From Flavobacteriaceae bacterium (GTDB taxonomy: Bacteria > Bacteroidota > Bacteroidia > Flavobacteriales > Flavobacteriaceae): DNA of 64,000 bases. The notes under the pieces are model-generated. The model saw only the letters and a list, made by a program, of their open reading frames with translations, was not told the DNA's origin and ran no database searches. Shown here piece by piece: positions 9,959 to 21,213 of this stretch. The stretch lies in the NCBI GenBank assembly GCA_028280265.1, contig JANQMD010000044.1, forward strand, positions 37,466 to 101,465, written 5' to 3'. Positions within the stretch are counted from its first letter, which is position 1. Each line of letters starts with the position of its first letter. Made by a program: the position numbers and the translations under genes.

Positions 9959-10270
9959 ATGGGGTTATTTGGAATCTTTAGTCAAAAAGAAAGCGTAGAT
10001 AAAATCAAAGAATATCTAGACAAAGGAGCTGTTGTTTTAGATGTAAGAACTCAGCAAGAGTGGGATGAAGATCATCTAGAAGGAGCTAAACACATTGTTT
10101 TGAATACCATTCCAGATCATCTAGAGGAAATCAAATCATTAGACAAACCTATTATTGCTGTATGCAAGAGTGGTGGAAGAAGTCAGAGTGCTACCGATTT
10201 TTTAAATCACCAAGGCTTGGATGTTATCAACGGAGGCCCTTGGCAGAATGTGGCCCAGTTTGTTGATTAA
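9959..10270 (+). CDS. Rhodanese-like domain protein
   Basis: VVLDVRTQQEWDEDHLEGAKHI and catalytic loop CKSGGRS. Confidence 0.92.
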   Translation: MGLFGIFSQKESVDKIKEYLDKGAVVLDVRTQQEWDEDHLEGAKHIVLNTIPDHLEEIKSLDKPIIAVCKSGGRSQSATDFLNHQGLDVINGGPWQNVAQFVD

Positions 10271-10656
10271 ACGTAGTTGTTAAATCCCCTTTTCTTGAGT
10301 CTTTCGAGTCTTCTGTAGACCTTATAGGAATGTGTAAACTTGCGAATGACTGCAAAGACACCTCCTAACAAGGCTCCTGTAAAAGCACCCATGATTCCAG
10401 GGTCGAAATGATGACCCGTAATCCAATACTTCGCATAGAATACCATGATTCCTATTAAGATAGAAATCATAAAAACTTGTAGCTTCGATTTTGAAAAATA
10501 CGCATAGATAGAGCAGAAAAAACCTGTTATAATAGAAGTAGCTGTAATTTTCGTGAAGAAAAGTTCTTTTATCCCAGCCTCAGGAAGAAAAAATGCGGTT
10601 ATGAAAATACCAATTACAGCACCTGCTAAAATTCCTATGACTATTTTTTGAATCAT
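10267..10656 (-). CDS. Hypothetical membrane protein
   Basis: Intact ORF with several hydrophobic helices. Confidence 0.65.
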   Translation of the reverse strand: MIQKIVIGILAGAVIGIFITAFFLPEAGIKELFFTKITATSIITGFFCSIYAYFSKSKLQVFMISILIGIMVFYAKYWITGHHFDPGIMGAFTGALLGGVFAVIRKFTHSYKVYRRLERLKKRGFNNYV

Positions 10657-10701
10657 TAACTGAGAATCTCGAGGTTTAAAAGTACAACTTATTTTTAATA
10701 T

Positions 10702-11355
10702 TTAAATGAGATTTTTCTTTTGAGCCTTTAATACAGCTTCCATTTTATTGTGAACCTGAAGTTTTCGGTAAATATTTTCGATATGCTTTCGAACCGTAGA
10801 AGGTGAGATCACTAAGTTTTCCGCGATGAGATTGTAATTAAGCCCCTTGCTAAGTTGAATTAAAATTTCTGTTTCTCTCTTGGAGAGCCTTACTTCTTCA
10901 AGGTCCTCTTTTGTATCTGTTTTAAAAGTTGGATTCCTAAGTAGATTCAAGGTCTTTAGAGCTATGCTGGGAGTCATAGGGGCACCATCATTCAAAACCT
11001 CTAAAATGCTATCATGTAATTTTTGAGCATCGATTTCTTTTAATAAATAGCCATTAGCTCCTGCCTTAATAGAATCGAAAATGTATTCGTCATCATCATA
11101 AACAGTGAGCATGATAATTTTAATTTGTGGATACTGATTTTTAACCAATTCAGTAGCTTTAATGCCATTCATTTCAGGCATTTGGATGTCCATAAGAATT
11201 ACATCAACTCGTTGATCATCTGCCAATTTTCCAATAAGTTCAGCGCCATTTTTTGCAATAAATTTTATAGTAATATCTTCAAAAAAAGAGAGCTTTTCTT
11301 GGATGGTCTTTACCAAAAAATGGTTGTCCTCAGCGATGGCGATTCGTAATTTCAT
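10702..11355 (-). CDS. NarL/LuxR-family response regulator
   Basis: Receiver domain (VDVILMDIQMPEMNG) and LuxR HTH (LSKRETEILIQLSKGLNYNLIAENLVISPSTVRKHIENIYRKL). Confidence 0.95.
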   Translation of the reverse strand: MKLRIAIAEDNHFLVKTIQEKLSFFEDITIKFIAKNGAELIGKLADDQRVDVILMDIQMPEMNGIKATELVKNQYPQIKIIMLTVYDDDEYIFDSIKAGANGYLLKEIDAQKLHDSILEVLNDGAPMTPSIALKTLNLLRNPTFKTDTKEDLEEVRLSKRETEILIQLSKGLNYNLIAENLVISPSTVRKHIENIYRKLQVHNKMEAVLKAQKKNLI

Positions 11356-13151
11356 AAATGCGATTTATCAATAGAGACTTGTATTTGAGTTCCTTTCCCT
11401 AAATCCGATTTAAGAACTACTTCACCATGGATAGCAGAGACTCTATTTTCAATATTGGACAAGCCATTACCAGCAACAAAATTATTTTTATCAAACCCTT
11501 TTCCATTGTCTTCAATAGTGATTAGAATCTCAGATTTTGATTGCTTAAATTGAATGGAAATTTTACTAGCACTCGAATGCTTTAAGGCATTATTTATAGC
11601 CTCTTGAATTACTCGAAAAAGATTCATTCCAACAACAGAACTAAAAGTGTATGAGTTCATTGATTTTTCGGTAATCTCAAAATCAATATGATGAGCGATT
11701 TTTTTAGCTTTTTCAACAAAAGAGAGCAATCTTCCATGCAAATCTTCAAAAGTTACCTTGTTTTTATTCATAGCCCAGATGGTATCTCTTAGTTGATCGA
11801 TGGTTTCTATGGTGAAACTACTGATTGTAGATAGTTTTTCTTTGACGAGCTTGGATGAATCAGAAGATAGCATTTTAAGATTGTCAATAGATGAAATAAT
11901 AAAAGTTAACTGAGAGCCAATATTATCATGTAAATCTCTTGAAATCTCTAGTCGTTGTTCCTGTAGTTTATTTTGAGTTTTAATTTTGGTTAGTGCATCT
12001 TTTAAGCTCATTTCTTTTTGAAATTGCTTTTGCTTTAGCTGATGTCTTTTGTACAAACCAATAAGAATAATGGTCAGAATAATAATTGAGCCCCCAAGAA
12101 CTAATGAAAAGATATTTTTGTTCTTGATGCGTAAGTTTTGCTCAGCAATCTCTTTTTCTTTTTCAGCCGTTTTATACTTGGCCTCCATTTCCGTAACCCC
12201 ATCAGCTATCCGCTTATTATACATTTGAATAGTAAGTCCGTAAATCTTCTCCTGTACCTCAGTTGTTTCCTTGTAGCGATTTAAAGCAAGCAATGTTTTC
12301 TTTTTTTTCACATAGGCATAAGATAAAGAAGCATTGTCTTTGGATTTTTCATAAATAGCAATAGCCTGATCAATAATCTCTAATGCTTCTTTTAGCTTTT
12401 GCTGCTTGGTTAAAATGCTATTTTTCTTAATGAGAGCAAATCCTAAATATTGATCATTCTTAGATTGTTTTGCATACTTTATAGCTTCGTTGGCTTTTTT
12501 ATATGCAGTGTTGAGTTGATTCAACTGTATGTAACATTCTGCCCATAAACTTGTACAAAGTGACAATTCTGTGAGTTGATTTTTAGCTATAAATATTTTT
12601 GCTACCTGTTCATAGTTGTGAATAGCTTTGTAAAATAGACTAGAATCTTTTTGAGCCATTCCTTCTTCAAGGTTTATGGTCCCAAGGTTTTGAAGAATCT
12701 TGGTTTGCACTCTTCCTGACAGGAATTTATTCAAATTATTGGCTTTTTCAAAGTATTCTAAAGAAACGAGTCTTCTATTAAGTAAGTAGTTGCAGATTCC
12801 TATTTGATAATATGCAAGCGCAATATTGTTAGAATCGTTGATATTTTTAAAAAAAGCTAGAGAGGACAGTAATATTTCGTGTGCTTTTTGAGTATCTCCT
12901 TTTCGCATAAAGATGGCCGCTTTTGCAACACTCTCTTTGTAATACAAGGTTGAGTCAATAGATTGTTTGACACGAATTGCAATGGCTCTTTCAAGATAAA
13001 AACTAGCAGAATCGAGTTGCCTATTGTCAGTAAAAGCCATGCTCTTGTTCAAGAGATCATTAATAACAAACTCAGCATTTTCTTGCGAAAATGCTGAGTT
13101 AAAGTAAATGAATAATAAAAAGGGGAGAAAAACGCTTTTCATCACAGACAA
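11352..13151 (-). CDS. TPR-containing sensor histidine kinase (HisKA_3 type)
   Basis: TPR N-terminus, TM helix, EISRDLHDNIGSQLTFI, HATPase ITIEDNGKGFD...GNGLSNIENR; overlaps the regulator gene. Confidence 0.93.
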   Translation of the reverse strand: MSVMKSVFLPFLLFIYFNSAFSQENAEFVINDLLNKSMAFTDNRQLDSASFYLERAIAIRVKQSIDSTLYYKESVAKAAIFMRKGDTQKAHEILLSSLAFFKNINDSNNIALAYYQIGICNYLLNRRLVSLEYFEKANNLNKFLSGRVQTKILQNLGTINLEEGMAQKDSSLFYKAIHNYEQVAKIFIAKNQLTELSLCTSLWAECYIQLNQLNTAYKKANEAIKYAKQSKNDQYLGFALIKKNSILTKQQKLKEALEIIDQAIAIYEKSKDNASLSYAYVKKKKTLLALNRYKETTEVQEKIYGLTIQMYNKRIADGVTEMEAKYKTAEKEKEIAEQNLRIKNKNIFSLVLGGSIIILTIILIGLYKRHQLKQKQFQKEMSLKDALTKIKTQNKLQEQRLEISRDLHDNIGSQLTFIISSIDNLKMLSSDSSKLVKEKLSTISSFTIETIDQLRDTIWAMNKNKVTFEDLHGRLLSFVEKAKKIAHHIDFEITEKSMNSYTFSSVVGMNLFRVIQEAINNALKHSSASKISIQFKQSKSEILITIEDNGKGFDKNNFVAGNGLSNIENRVSAIHGEVVLKSDLGKGTQIQVSIDKSHL

Positions 13152-13152
13152 G

Positions 13153-13437
13153 TTACAAATTATTTAAAAGCTGGGGGACAGTCTCTTTTAAATCAAAATC
13201 GATATTCATGAGATTCAATTGAATAAACAAGATTTTGTGGTCTGTATTCTTTGTCTTAAACTCGAGCTTTTTTACTTCTTCACGATAATGATCGTTCAAA
13301 TATTTGTTCTCTTCAATTTCATTGATTAATGAAATGATCTTTTGATGATTTTCATACTCAATAGATTGGAACTGTTTGATCATCTGAAGCGTTAAAAAAG
13401 CAATAATTGCTAAAAAGAAACATGTAAGATATAGCAT
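13153..13437 (-). CDS. Hypothetical small membrane-anchored protein
   Basis: N-terminal TM, coiled-coil-like remainder; directly upstream of the kinase. Confidence 0.55.
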   Translation of the reverse strand: MLYLTCFFLAIIAFLTLQMIKQFQSIEYENHQKIISLINEIEENKYLNDHYREEVKKLEFKTKNTDHKILFIQLNLMNIDFDLKETVPQLLNNL

Positions 13438-13505
13438 GCATTATTATTCTGAGTACAAATCTGCTCAAATTAGTCCGGCCATAAAATACGTCATTTGACG
13501 TATTT

Positions 13506-14456
13506 TTAAAATATAATATGCGGGTGTGCTTTACTAATTGAAGTTTTATCCTTCGCTAGTTTGGCAAGAAAAATCTTGTGTTCCTCAGATTTAGGATTGA
13601 AAGGTTTGTGGAGCAATCTCTTTTGTATCGAATCCACTTCTTTCATGAGGTGATGAGAAGCTTCTGAAATCCAACCCTTAACAAACTTTTCCCAAATGTA
13701 GTTGATAGCAGTTTGATTTGGATGAATCATATCTTCATTATAAAAACGATAATCACGCAACTCATCCATCATGACTTCATAACTTGGGAAATAAAAGATT
13801 TTGTTTCTGGGATTCACAACCTGATGAATTGCTGAAATCAAATGTGCTTTGCTACGCTGATTTTCAATAAAACCATCTTTCAAATGACGCACTGGAGAAA
13901 CCGTAAAAATGAAATTCACCTTTGGATTAATATCTCGAATGAGTGCAATGATAGCATCCAAACTTTCTGCAATCTCTTCTACTGAAAGTAGCTCCTTTAA
14001 GAATTTTTTCTGAGGAACTTTATGACAGTTGGCAACAATACGATCCGATTCAATATCTCTGTAAACCCATGCAGTTCCCAGAGTAATGACTATGTGGGTT
14101 GATTTTTGGAGTTGTTGATTTGTTAATTGGATTCCTTGGTTAAGGTTCTGAAGAATCTCCTTTTTTGAAGAACTACTCAATAAAGAATGAGCATCGAAAC
14201 AATGATACCGTTCGTTTAAGTCGAAAATATCTTCTTCAGAATATGCTTTTTTATTGATTGCATTGCTAATTAAAGTTTCAATAGCTTTTGGATGAAAGAG
14301 AATTCCAAACGGATTTTGACTTGATTGGAATTTGTAGTATTCCAATTGATTGCCAATATTCTCTGAAAAACAAGAACCTAAAAGAAAGATCTTAGAATTG
14401 TAATCAATTGGATGTCTAGTCTCTTTAGGAAATGGTATGTGGGTTTGTAATTTCAT
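13506..14456 (-). CDS. GSCFA domain-containing protein
   Basis: KIFLLGSCFSENIGNQLEYYKF (GSCFA-type motif), FTVSPVRH. Confidence 0.9.
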   Translation of the reverse strand: MKLQTHIPFPKETRHPIDYNSKIFLLGSCFSENIGNQLEYYKFQSSQNPFGILFHPKAIETLISNAINKKAYSEEDIFDLNERYHCFDAHSLLSSSSKKEILQNLNQGIQLTNQQLQKSTHIVITLGTAWVYRDIESDRIVANCHKVPQKKFLKELLSVEEIAESLDAIIALIRDINPKVNFIFTVSPVRHLKDGFIENQRSKAHLISAIHQVVNPRNKIFYFPSYEVMMDELRDYRFYNEDMIHPNQTAINYIWEKFVKGWISEASHHLMKEVDSIQKRLLHKPFNPKSEEHKIFLAKLAKDKTSISKAHPHIIF

Positions 14457-14555
14457 TACTGGAGCTAAAAGTACAAAGTTAAAAAGTGATAAAGTATAAA
14501 CGTTAGTAAAGAAGTTTTTAGTTGTTGCTTTAAATCTTGTGGATGATTCTTAAAC

Positions 14556-14589
14556 TGTCATGCTGAGCTTGTCGAAGCATAGTCGAAGT
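14556..14589. repeat. Dispersed repeat (gtcatgctgagcttgtcgaagcatagtcgaag)
   Basis: Shares the ctgagcttgtcgaag core with 5576 and 25393. Confidence 0.85.
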
Positions 14590-14640
14590 TATGATTTTCA
14601 ATTTTCTTCCTAGAAAACTTTAAGAGAAAATGAACAACCT

Positions 14641-15069
14641 TTAAATTCCCAAGGTAGGCAAATGTTTTACTTTATGATATCTTAATCCTGCTTTAATGCA
14701 GTGTTGTAACTGTTCCTTCGGCAGGCGATCATTCAATTGGAATACGATGGCTCTTTTCCCTTCAAACTCAAAAGTGTTCTTAAAAATGAGTCTGAAAGTT
14801 TCTACCAACCGACTTGTACACTGGAAATACATAGCATACTGATCGGGAGATTTCTTTTTCCAGTCAATACGTATGGTACTTCCTATTTTAGTCAGATAAC
14901 TAGGTTCTCCCCATTTTAGAGTTTCTTCTACTTCTTGTATTTCTTCAATATTTTTTGCTGTAACAAGGATTAGTTCCCGAAGTGCTAGCATTTTTTCTTT
15001 AACACCTTCTGGATAATTATCAAAGACCAATGATACTTCAGGATTTTCTTTGATTCGGAAATCATTCAT
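14641..15069 (-). CDS. DUF1801-like protein
   Basis: Translation VEETLKWGEPSYLTKIGSTIRIDWKKKSPDQYAMYFQC. Confidence 0.75.
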   Translation of the reverse strand: MNDFRIKENPEVSLVFDNYPEGVKEKMLALRELILVTAKNIEEIQEVEETLKWGEPSYLTKIGSTIRIDWKKKSPDQYAMYFQCTSRLVETFRLIFKNTFEFEGKRAIVFQLNDRLPKEQLQHCIKAGLRYHKVKHLPTLGI

Positions 15070-15093
15070 TGGTTCAAGTTAGGGAATAAAATC

Positions 15094-17703
15094 TTATAAG
15101 TAGCTCTTTGCTTTTTGAAGAGCTTCTTTGATTCCATCTGGATTTCTCCCTCCCGCAGTGGCAAAGAAAGGTTGTCCGCCACCGCCGCCTTGAATGAATT
15201 TTCCGAGCTCGCGAACGATTGTACCTGCATTTAGCTTGTCAGATGTGATCTCTTTAGAAATGTAACAGGTTAAAATAGCTTTTCCATGTACATTTGCTCC
15301 AAACAAAAGGAATAAGTTGTTGAACTCATTACCCAATTCAAAAGCCAAATTTTTAATTCCACCTGCATCTAAGTCAACTTGAGTGGCTAAAAATTGAACG
15401 CCATTTACTTCTTCTAACTGCCCTTTTAAGTCACCTTTTAAGTTCTTTGCTTTGTCCTTTAACAATTGTTCAATTTGCTTCTTCAAAGAACTATTTTCGT
15501 TTTGTAAAGACTTCAATGCTTTTACAGGTTCTTTGGAATTATTCAGCAAATCTTTCATCTCAAAGAACTGCCTATTATTGTCGAAGTAGAAATCTTTTAC
15601 AGCATCTGTTGTAATGGCTTCTATTCTGCGAATTCCCGCAGCCACAGCTCCTTCTGATTTGATTTTAAAATGCCATAAATCCGCAGTATTTTTCACATGT
15701 GTCCCTCCGCACAATTCAATAGAATTCCCAAATCGGATAGAACGAACAGTATCGCCATATTTTTCTCCAAATAAACTCATTGCGCCCTCTGCCAAAGCTT
15801 GCTCTTTGGGAATGTTTCTTTTTTCTTCCAAGGGAAGTTTTCCTTCTATACGTGCGTTCACAAAATTTTCCACATCACGCAATTCTTCAACAGTCATTTT
15901 GGAAAAATGAGAAAAGTCAAAGCGCAAATATTTGGAATGCACAGCACTCCCTTTCTGTTCTACATGTGTTCCTAAAACTTCACGTAATGCTTGATGCAAA
16001 AGATGGGTTGCAGTATGATTAGCAGCAGTTCTTTCACGTTGTTTTTGATCCACAACCGCATTGAATGTCTCATTAAGACGTTTGGGCAGGTTCTTTGTGA
16101 AATGAATAATCACATTGTTTTCCTTCTTGGTGTCTAAAATATAGATTACATCGCCGTGTATGTCTTCCAGATATCCTTTGTCTCCAACTTGACCACCTCC
16201 TTCAGGATAGAAAGGTGTTAGGTTAAATACCAGTTGATACATGTCACCATCCTTTTTAGAAGTAACTTTTCTGTATCGAGTCATTTTTACTTTCGCTTCT
16301 AAGGTGTCATACCCAACAAATTCCTCAACAACATCATCCGTTAAAACAGTCCAATCATCCGTAGAACTTTCACTAGCAGCTCTGGAGCGCTCTTTCTGTT
16401 TTGCCATTTCTTCGTGGAACCCATTCTCATCTAAATTCAATCCCTTTTCTCGTAAGATTAAGGAAGTTAAGTCGATAGGGAATCCATAAGTGTCGTACAA
16501 TTCAAAAGCTTTTTCTCCAGGAATGGTTTTTGAGTTTGCACTCTCAATCATTTGATTGAGTAAAATCAGTCCTTGTTCTAGTGTTCTTAGAAAAGAGCTT
16601 TCTTCTTCACGAATCACATTTTCGATTAAGTTTTTTTGCACTTTTATCTCAGGAAATGCTTTCCCCATTTTTTTAGAAAGCACATCCACCAACCTGTAAA
16701 TGAAAGGTTCTTTTTTATCTAAAAAAGTAAAACCATAGCGAACAGCTCTTCGTAATATTCTTCGAATCACATACCCAGCTCCATTGTTACTAGGCAATTG
16801 TCCATCCGCAATAGAAAAAGCAACAGCTCTCACATGATCTGCAATCACACGCATGGCAATATCTGTCTTTTCACCTTTTCCATATTTTGCAGAAGAAATA
16901 GCTTCAATTTCACGAATCAGAGGCGTAAAAATATCAGTATCATAATTAGAACTAACTCCTTGAAGAACCATACACAAGCGTTCAAAGCCCATTCCTGTAT
17001 CTATATGCTTCTCGGGTAAATCTTCTAAATCACCTGATGCTCTGCGATTGTATTGCATGAATACCAAATTCCAAATCTCAACAACCTGAGGATGATCCAT
17101 ATTGACTAACTCTTTCCCATCTACTTTAGACTTTTCTTCTTCGGAACGAATATCAACGTGAATTTCCGAGCAGGGACCACAAGGACCTTGATCGCCCATT
17201 TCCCAGAAATTGTCCTTTTTATTCCCCATCAAAATACGATCTTCAGGAATGATGTCTTTCCAGAAATCATAGGCCTCCTGATCCATCGGGAGGTTGTCTT
17301 TATCTGAACTTCCTTCGAAAACAGTTACATATAAAATATCTTTAGAAATTCCATATACTTCAGTCAACAGTTCCCATGCCCACGCAATAGCCTCTTTTTT
17401 AAAGTAATCTCCAAAACTCCAATTTCCCAACATTTCAAACATTGTGTGATGATAGGTATCATAACCTACTTCTTCTAAGTCGTTATGTTTTCCTGAAACA
17501 CGCAAGCATTTTTGAGTGTCGGCGATACGGTTGCTTTTTGGAACCCCATTTCCCAAGAAAAACTCCTTGAAAGGAGCCATTCCAGAGTTGGTGAACATCA
17601 ACGTAGGATCGTCCTTTAAAACCATGGGAGATGAGGGAACAATCGCGTGAGATTTGCCCTTAAAGAAGTCTAAAAATTGAGAACGTATTTCTTGAGATTT
17701 CAT
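15094..17703 (-). CDS. alaS: Alanine--tRNA ligase
   Basis: [70 protein letters not shown]. Confidence 0.98.
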   Translation of the reverse strand: MKSQEIRSQFLDFFKGKSHAIVPSSPMVLKDDPTLMFTNSGMAPFKEFFLGNGVPKSNRIADTQKCLRVSGKHNDLEEVGYDTYHHTMFEMLGNWSFGDYFKKEAIAWAWELLTEVYGISKDILYVTVFEGSSDKDNLPMDQEAYDFWKDIIPEDRILMGNKKDNFWEMGDQGPCGPCSEIHVDIRSEEEKSKVDGKELVNMDHPQVVEIWNLVFMQYNRRASGDLEDLPEKHIDTGMGFERLCMVLQGVSSNYDTDIFTPLIREIEAISSAKYGKGEKTDIAMRVIADHVRAVAFSIADGQLPSNNGAGYVIRRILRRAVRYGFTFLDKKEPFIYRLVDVLSKKMGKAFPEIKVQKNLIENVIREEESSFLRTLEQGLILLNQMIESANSKTIPGEKAFELYDTYGFPIDLTSLILREKGLNLDENGFHEEMAKQKERSRAASESSTDDWTVLTDDVVEEFVGYDTLEAKVKMTRYRKVTSKKDGDMYQLVFNLTPFYPEGGGQVGDKGYLEDIHGDVIYILDTKKENNVIIHFTKNLPKRLNETFNAVVDQKQRERTAANHTATHLLHQALREVLGTHVEQKGSAVHSKYLRFDFSHFSKMTVEELRDVENFVNARIEGKLPLEEKRNIPKEQALAEGAMSLFGEKYGDTVRSIRFGNSIELCGGTHVKNTADLWHFKIKSEGAVAAGIRRIEAITTDAVKDFYFDNNRQFFEMKDLLNNSKEPVKALKSLQNENSSLKKQIEQLLKDKAKNLKGDLKGQLEEVNGVQFLATQVDLDAGGIKNLAFELGNEFNNLFLLFGANVHGKAILTCYISKEITSDKLNAGTIVRELGKFIQGGGGGQPFFATAGGRNPDGIKEALQKAKSYL

Positions 17704-17857
17704 GAGTCAAGAGAGTATTTCTTAGATGTTAACTTTTGTCAAAAAAACACTTCCAGAAATTGAATATGGAAACATTTTGTAAATTTGCTCGTATTTTGTG
17801 TGAAAGTCTTACTAATTTCAAAACTTTACAGCTCACAAAAGTAGCATATTTACTCGT

Positions 17858-18826
17858 ATGGCGAAAGTAAAATATTATTACGATCCAGAAACGTTAAGCT
17901 ATCGAAAGATAGAGGCGAGCAGAGGTCATTTGTATAAAATGATAGTACTCATTACGCTGAGTGCTGCAGTTGTGATGTTGGTAGGTTTTTTAGTTTTGAG
18001 TCAATTCCTCAAAACTCCTGATCAAATTGCCTTAGAAAGAGAATTGGAATATACAAAGTTCAATTTGGAGTTGACTAATAAACGCGCTGATGAGATTTCT
18101 GAAGTTTTAAATCAGATGCAAGAGCGTGATAATAACATATACAGAGCTTACTTTGAGGCTAATCCGATTCCCGAAGAGCAAAGAAAAGCAGGGTATGGAG
18201 GGGTGAATCGATACAAATATTTAGAAGGTTATGACAATTCTAAATTGGTAACGGATGTTACTCAAAAACTAGATGTTTTATCTAATCAGATGGCGGTTCA
18301 ATCCAGGTCATTAGATGAGATTGTTGATTTAGCGAAGGAAAAAGAAGATATGCTGGCATCAATTCCGGCGATCATGCCAATAAAAAAAGGAGACCTTTCT
18401 TATGTGGCATCAGGCTTTAAATGGAGAATGCATCCTATTTTAAAAATTCGAAAGTTTCACAAAGGAATGGACTTTAAAGCTCCCACTGGAACACCAATTT
18501 ATGCTTCTGGAAACGGACGAGTAAGTTTAGCACAGCGAAGTGCTACTTTTGGAAAAGTGGTATACATAGACCACGGATATGGCTTCCGAACGGTCTATGC
18601 TCACATGAGTAAAATAGCAGTAAGAAGAGGCAGACGTGTAAAAAGAGGAGATATTATTGGCTATGTAGGAAATACAGGAAGGTCCGTAGGGTCTCATCTA
18701 CATTACGAAGTGCACAAAAATGGGGTAGCCTTAAACCCAATCAATTTTTACTATGGCGATTTAACACCAGAAGAATTTGCAGCTATGCAAAAAGCAGCAG
18801 AGAAAGAAGGGAAATCTTACGACTAA
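17858..18826 (+). CDS. M23 family peptidoglycan metallopeptidase
   Basis: HPILKIRKFHKGMDFKAPTGTPIYASGNG and GSHLHYEVHKNG. Confidence 0.93.
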   Translation: MAKVKYYYDPETLSYRKIEASRGHLYKMIVLITLSAAVVMLVGFLVLSQFLKTPDQIALERELEYTKFNLELTNKRADEISEVLNQMQERDNNIYRAYFEANPIPEEQRKAGYGGVNRYKYLEGYDNSKLVTDVTQKLDVLSNQMAVQSRSLDEIVDLAKEKEDMLASIPAIMPIKKGDLSYVASGFKWRMHPILKIRKFHKGMDFKAPTGTPIYASGNGRVSLAQRSATFGKVVYIDHGYGFRTVYAHMSKIAVRRGRRVKRGDIIGYVGNTGRSVGSHLHYEVHKNGVALNPINFYYGDLTPEEFAAMQKAAEKEGKSYD

Positions 18827-18838
18827 CTTTCTCAAAAT

Positions 18839-19168
18839 ATGCATGTAGATTTACCTGAAAAAAGATATTACAAGATAGGAGAAGTTGCCAAAGCCTTTTC
18901 TGTAAATACATCACTCATACGTTTCTGGGAAAAAGAGTTTGATGTTATCAAGCCTAAAAAAAATGCAAAAGGAAATCGCTTATTTACTCCAGAGGATATT
19001 GCAAATTTTAAATTGATATACAATCTAGTTAAGGAAAGGGGTTTTACTTTGGAAGGAGCCAAGCAAAAACTCAAGAAAAACCCAGAAGGCATCGTTCATA
19101 ATCACGAAATTATTAGTAGATTAGAAGCAGTAAAAGCCGAATTGGTTAAGATTAAAAATCAATTATAA
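18839..19168 (+). CDS. MerR family transcriptional regulator
   Basis: YYKIGEVAKAFSVNTSLIRFWEKEFDVIKPKKNAKGNRLFTPEDI. Confidence 0.92.
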   Translation: MHVDLPEKRYYKIGEVAKAFSVNTSLIRFWEKEFDVIKPKKNAKGNRLFTPEDIANFKLIYNLVKERGFTLEGAKQKLKKNPEGIVHNHEIISRLEAVKAELVKIKNQL

Positions 19169-19275
19169 ACAACTTTGTATCTGACCCCTTGATACAGGAC
19201 AGTCTTAAGTCTTCATTCAACTAGCGAAGCAATCCTGAGTCGGAATTATTAGATGCTAAAAAAAACAAATTAACA

Positions 19276-21087
19276 ATGCCACAAAAGTATGTAGATGTCG
19301 ATACATTGAAGTACATGCTTTATGATGTGCACAATCTCGAAGGAATTCTCTCTAGAAAGCGTTTTCAAGATCATGATAAAGGGTCGTTGGACATGTTTTT
19401 GGATTCCGTAAAGGAATTTGCAGACAGAGAATTGTTTCCTTATTTCAAAGAGATGGATGAAAATCCTGCCTATCATAAAGATGGAAAAGTCTTTGTACAC
19501 GATCAAGTAAAAACGATGATGTATAAAGGTGGAGAACTAGGATTGATTTCTGCACCTTTTGATTATGAAGATGGAGGGCTTCAAATTCCTCTCATGACCC
19601 AAACGGCAGCTTACTATGTGTTGGACGCTGCAAACAACCATTTGCCAGGATATGCAGCATTAACCTCTGGGGCAGCAGAATTAATTATCCATTTTGGAAA
19701 TGATCAACTCAAAGAAACCTATGTTTCTAAAATGCTCAATGGAATTTGGGGTGGAACCATGTGTTTAACCGAACCTCAGGCAGGAAGCTCCTTATCTGAT
19801 GTTATCACTAAGGCCATACCTACCGAAAATGACTACTATCACATCTCTGGACAAAAGATCTTCATCTCTGGAGGAGATAATAATTTTATAGAAAATGTAG
19901 TGCATCTGGTATTGGCCAGAATTGAAGGAGCACCCAAGGGAACCAAGGGAATCTCTTTATTTGTAGTGCCTAAAAATCGTCCTATTGAAAATGGAAGCTT
20001 AGCATGGAACGATGTAACCACCGTTGCCGATTTTCAAAAGTTAGGACAAAAAGGATATTGTACTACACATCTGGGATTCGGAGACAAAGAAGATTGTAGA
20101 GGTTGGCTGGTTGGCGAACCCAACAAAGGACTGCATTATATGTTCCTAATGATGAATGCGGCAAGAATTGCAGTAGGAAGAGGGGCCTCAGCCATAGCGA
20201 GCGCAGCGTATTATGCTTCGTTGGAATATGCCAATGAACGTCCACAGGGAAGGAAGTTGTCGAGTGATGGAAAAAAGAATCCAGATGAAAAGCAAACACT
20301 TATCATCAATCATCCTGATGTTCGAAGAATGTTGTTGCAGCAAAAGTCTATCGTAGAAGGAACTATGAGTTTAGTGATGTTGGCGGCTCAATATTACGAC
20401 CTCATTGAAACAGCAGAATCGCCCGAAGAAAAGGAAAAGTATCATTTGTTGTTAGAGGTGATCATTCCTATTGTAAAAACACATCCTTCTGAGGCAGGGC
20501 TACAAGCTGTCAATGCAGGATTGCAAACACTCGGGGGGTATGGCTTTTGTGAAGATTACATCTTACAACAATACTATCGAGATATTCGTATTTTCTCAAT
20601 TTATGAAGGAACCACAGGCATTCAGTCGCAGGATCTTCTGGGAAGAAAAGTCCCCATGCAAAACGGAAAAGCTTTGGAATTACTTTCGGCTGAGATCATG
20701 AAAACACTTCAAGAGGCTTCTCAAATTGAAAGCCTACAATCTTACGCAAAAGTGTTGGGAGAAAAGTTACAATTGACTCAAAAAGTATTGGGGCATTTGA
20801 TGCCGTATGCGATGAAAGGCAATTATGAACGTTTCTTGGCAGATGCTTCTGTTTTTATGGAGTTTATGAGCATTGTTTTAATGTCTTGGACTTGGTTAGA
20901 GCTAGGAGTCAATGCTGCCAAAGCAATTGAAAATGGAGGAAATTATTCCAAAGAATTTTACGAAAGTAAATTGCACACCATGAAGTATTATTACACTTAT
21001 GAATTGCCAAAAACAAGCGGATTGTCAGAAATTTTATTGAATTCTGAATCCTTAACGATTAAAAAAGAAAACGAACCTATCATTTAA
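19276..21087 (+). CDS. Acyl-CoA dehydrogenase, C-terminally extended
   Basis: MCLTEPQAGSSLSDV, KIFISGGDNN, YYRDIRIFSIYEGTTGIQ. Confidence 0.93.
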   Translation: MPQKYVDVDTLKYMLYDVHNLEGILSRKRFQDHDKGSLDMFLDSVKEFADRELFPYFKEMDENPAYHKDGKVFVHDQVKTMMYKGGELGLISAPFDYEDGGLQIPLMTQTAAYYVLDAANNHLPGYAALTSGAAELIIHFGNDQLKETYVSKMLNGIWGGTMCLTEPQAGSSLSDVITKAIPTENDYYHISGQKIFISGGDNNFIENVVHLVLARIEGAPKGTKGISLFVVPKNRPIENGSLAWNDVTTVADFQKLGQKGYCTTHLGFGDKEDCRGWLVGEPNKGLHYMFLMMNAARIAVGRGASAIASAAYYASLEYANERPQGRKLSSDGKKNPDEKQTLIINHPDVRRMLLQQKSIVEGTMSLVMLAAQYYDLIETAESPEEKEKYHLLLEVIIPIVKTHPSEAGLQAVNAGLQTLGGYGFCEDYILQQYYRDIRIFSIYEGTTGIQSQDLLGRKVPMQNGKALELLSAEIMKTLQEASQIESLQSYAKVLGEKLQLTQKVLGHLMPYAMKGNYERFLADASVFMEFMSIVLMSWTWLELGVNAAKAIENGGNYSKEFYESKLHTMKYYYTYELPKTSGLSEILLNSESLTIKKENEPII

Positions 21088-21133
21088 TTAGATGAAAGTT
21101 GAAAAGTTTGAAAGTAAAAAGACCATATATTAA

Positions 21134-21185
21134 TGTCTTTGCGAGTGGACATTGAGCGGAGTCGAAATGGAAATGAAGCAATCTT
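21134..21185. repeat. Nested dispersed repeat (gtctttgcgag ... ggacattgagcggagtcgaaatgg ... gaagcaatc)
   Basis: Combines motifs found separately at other intergenic repeats. Confidence 0.65.
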
Positions 21186-21213
21186 TTTTAAAACAAAAGT
21201 ATAAATCAAATAA

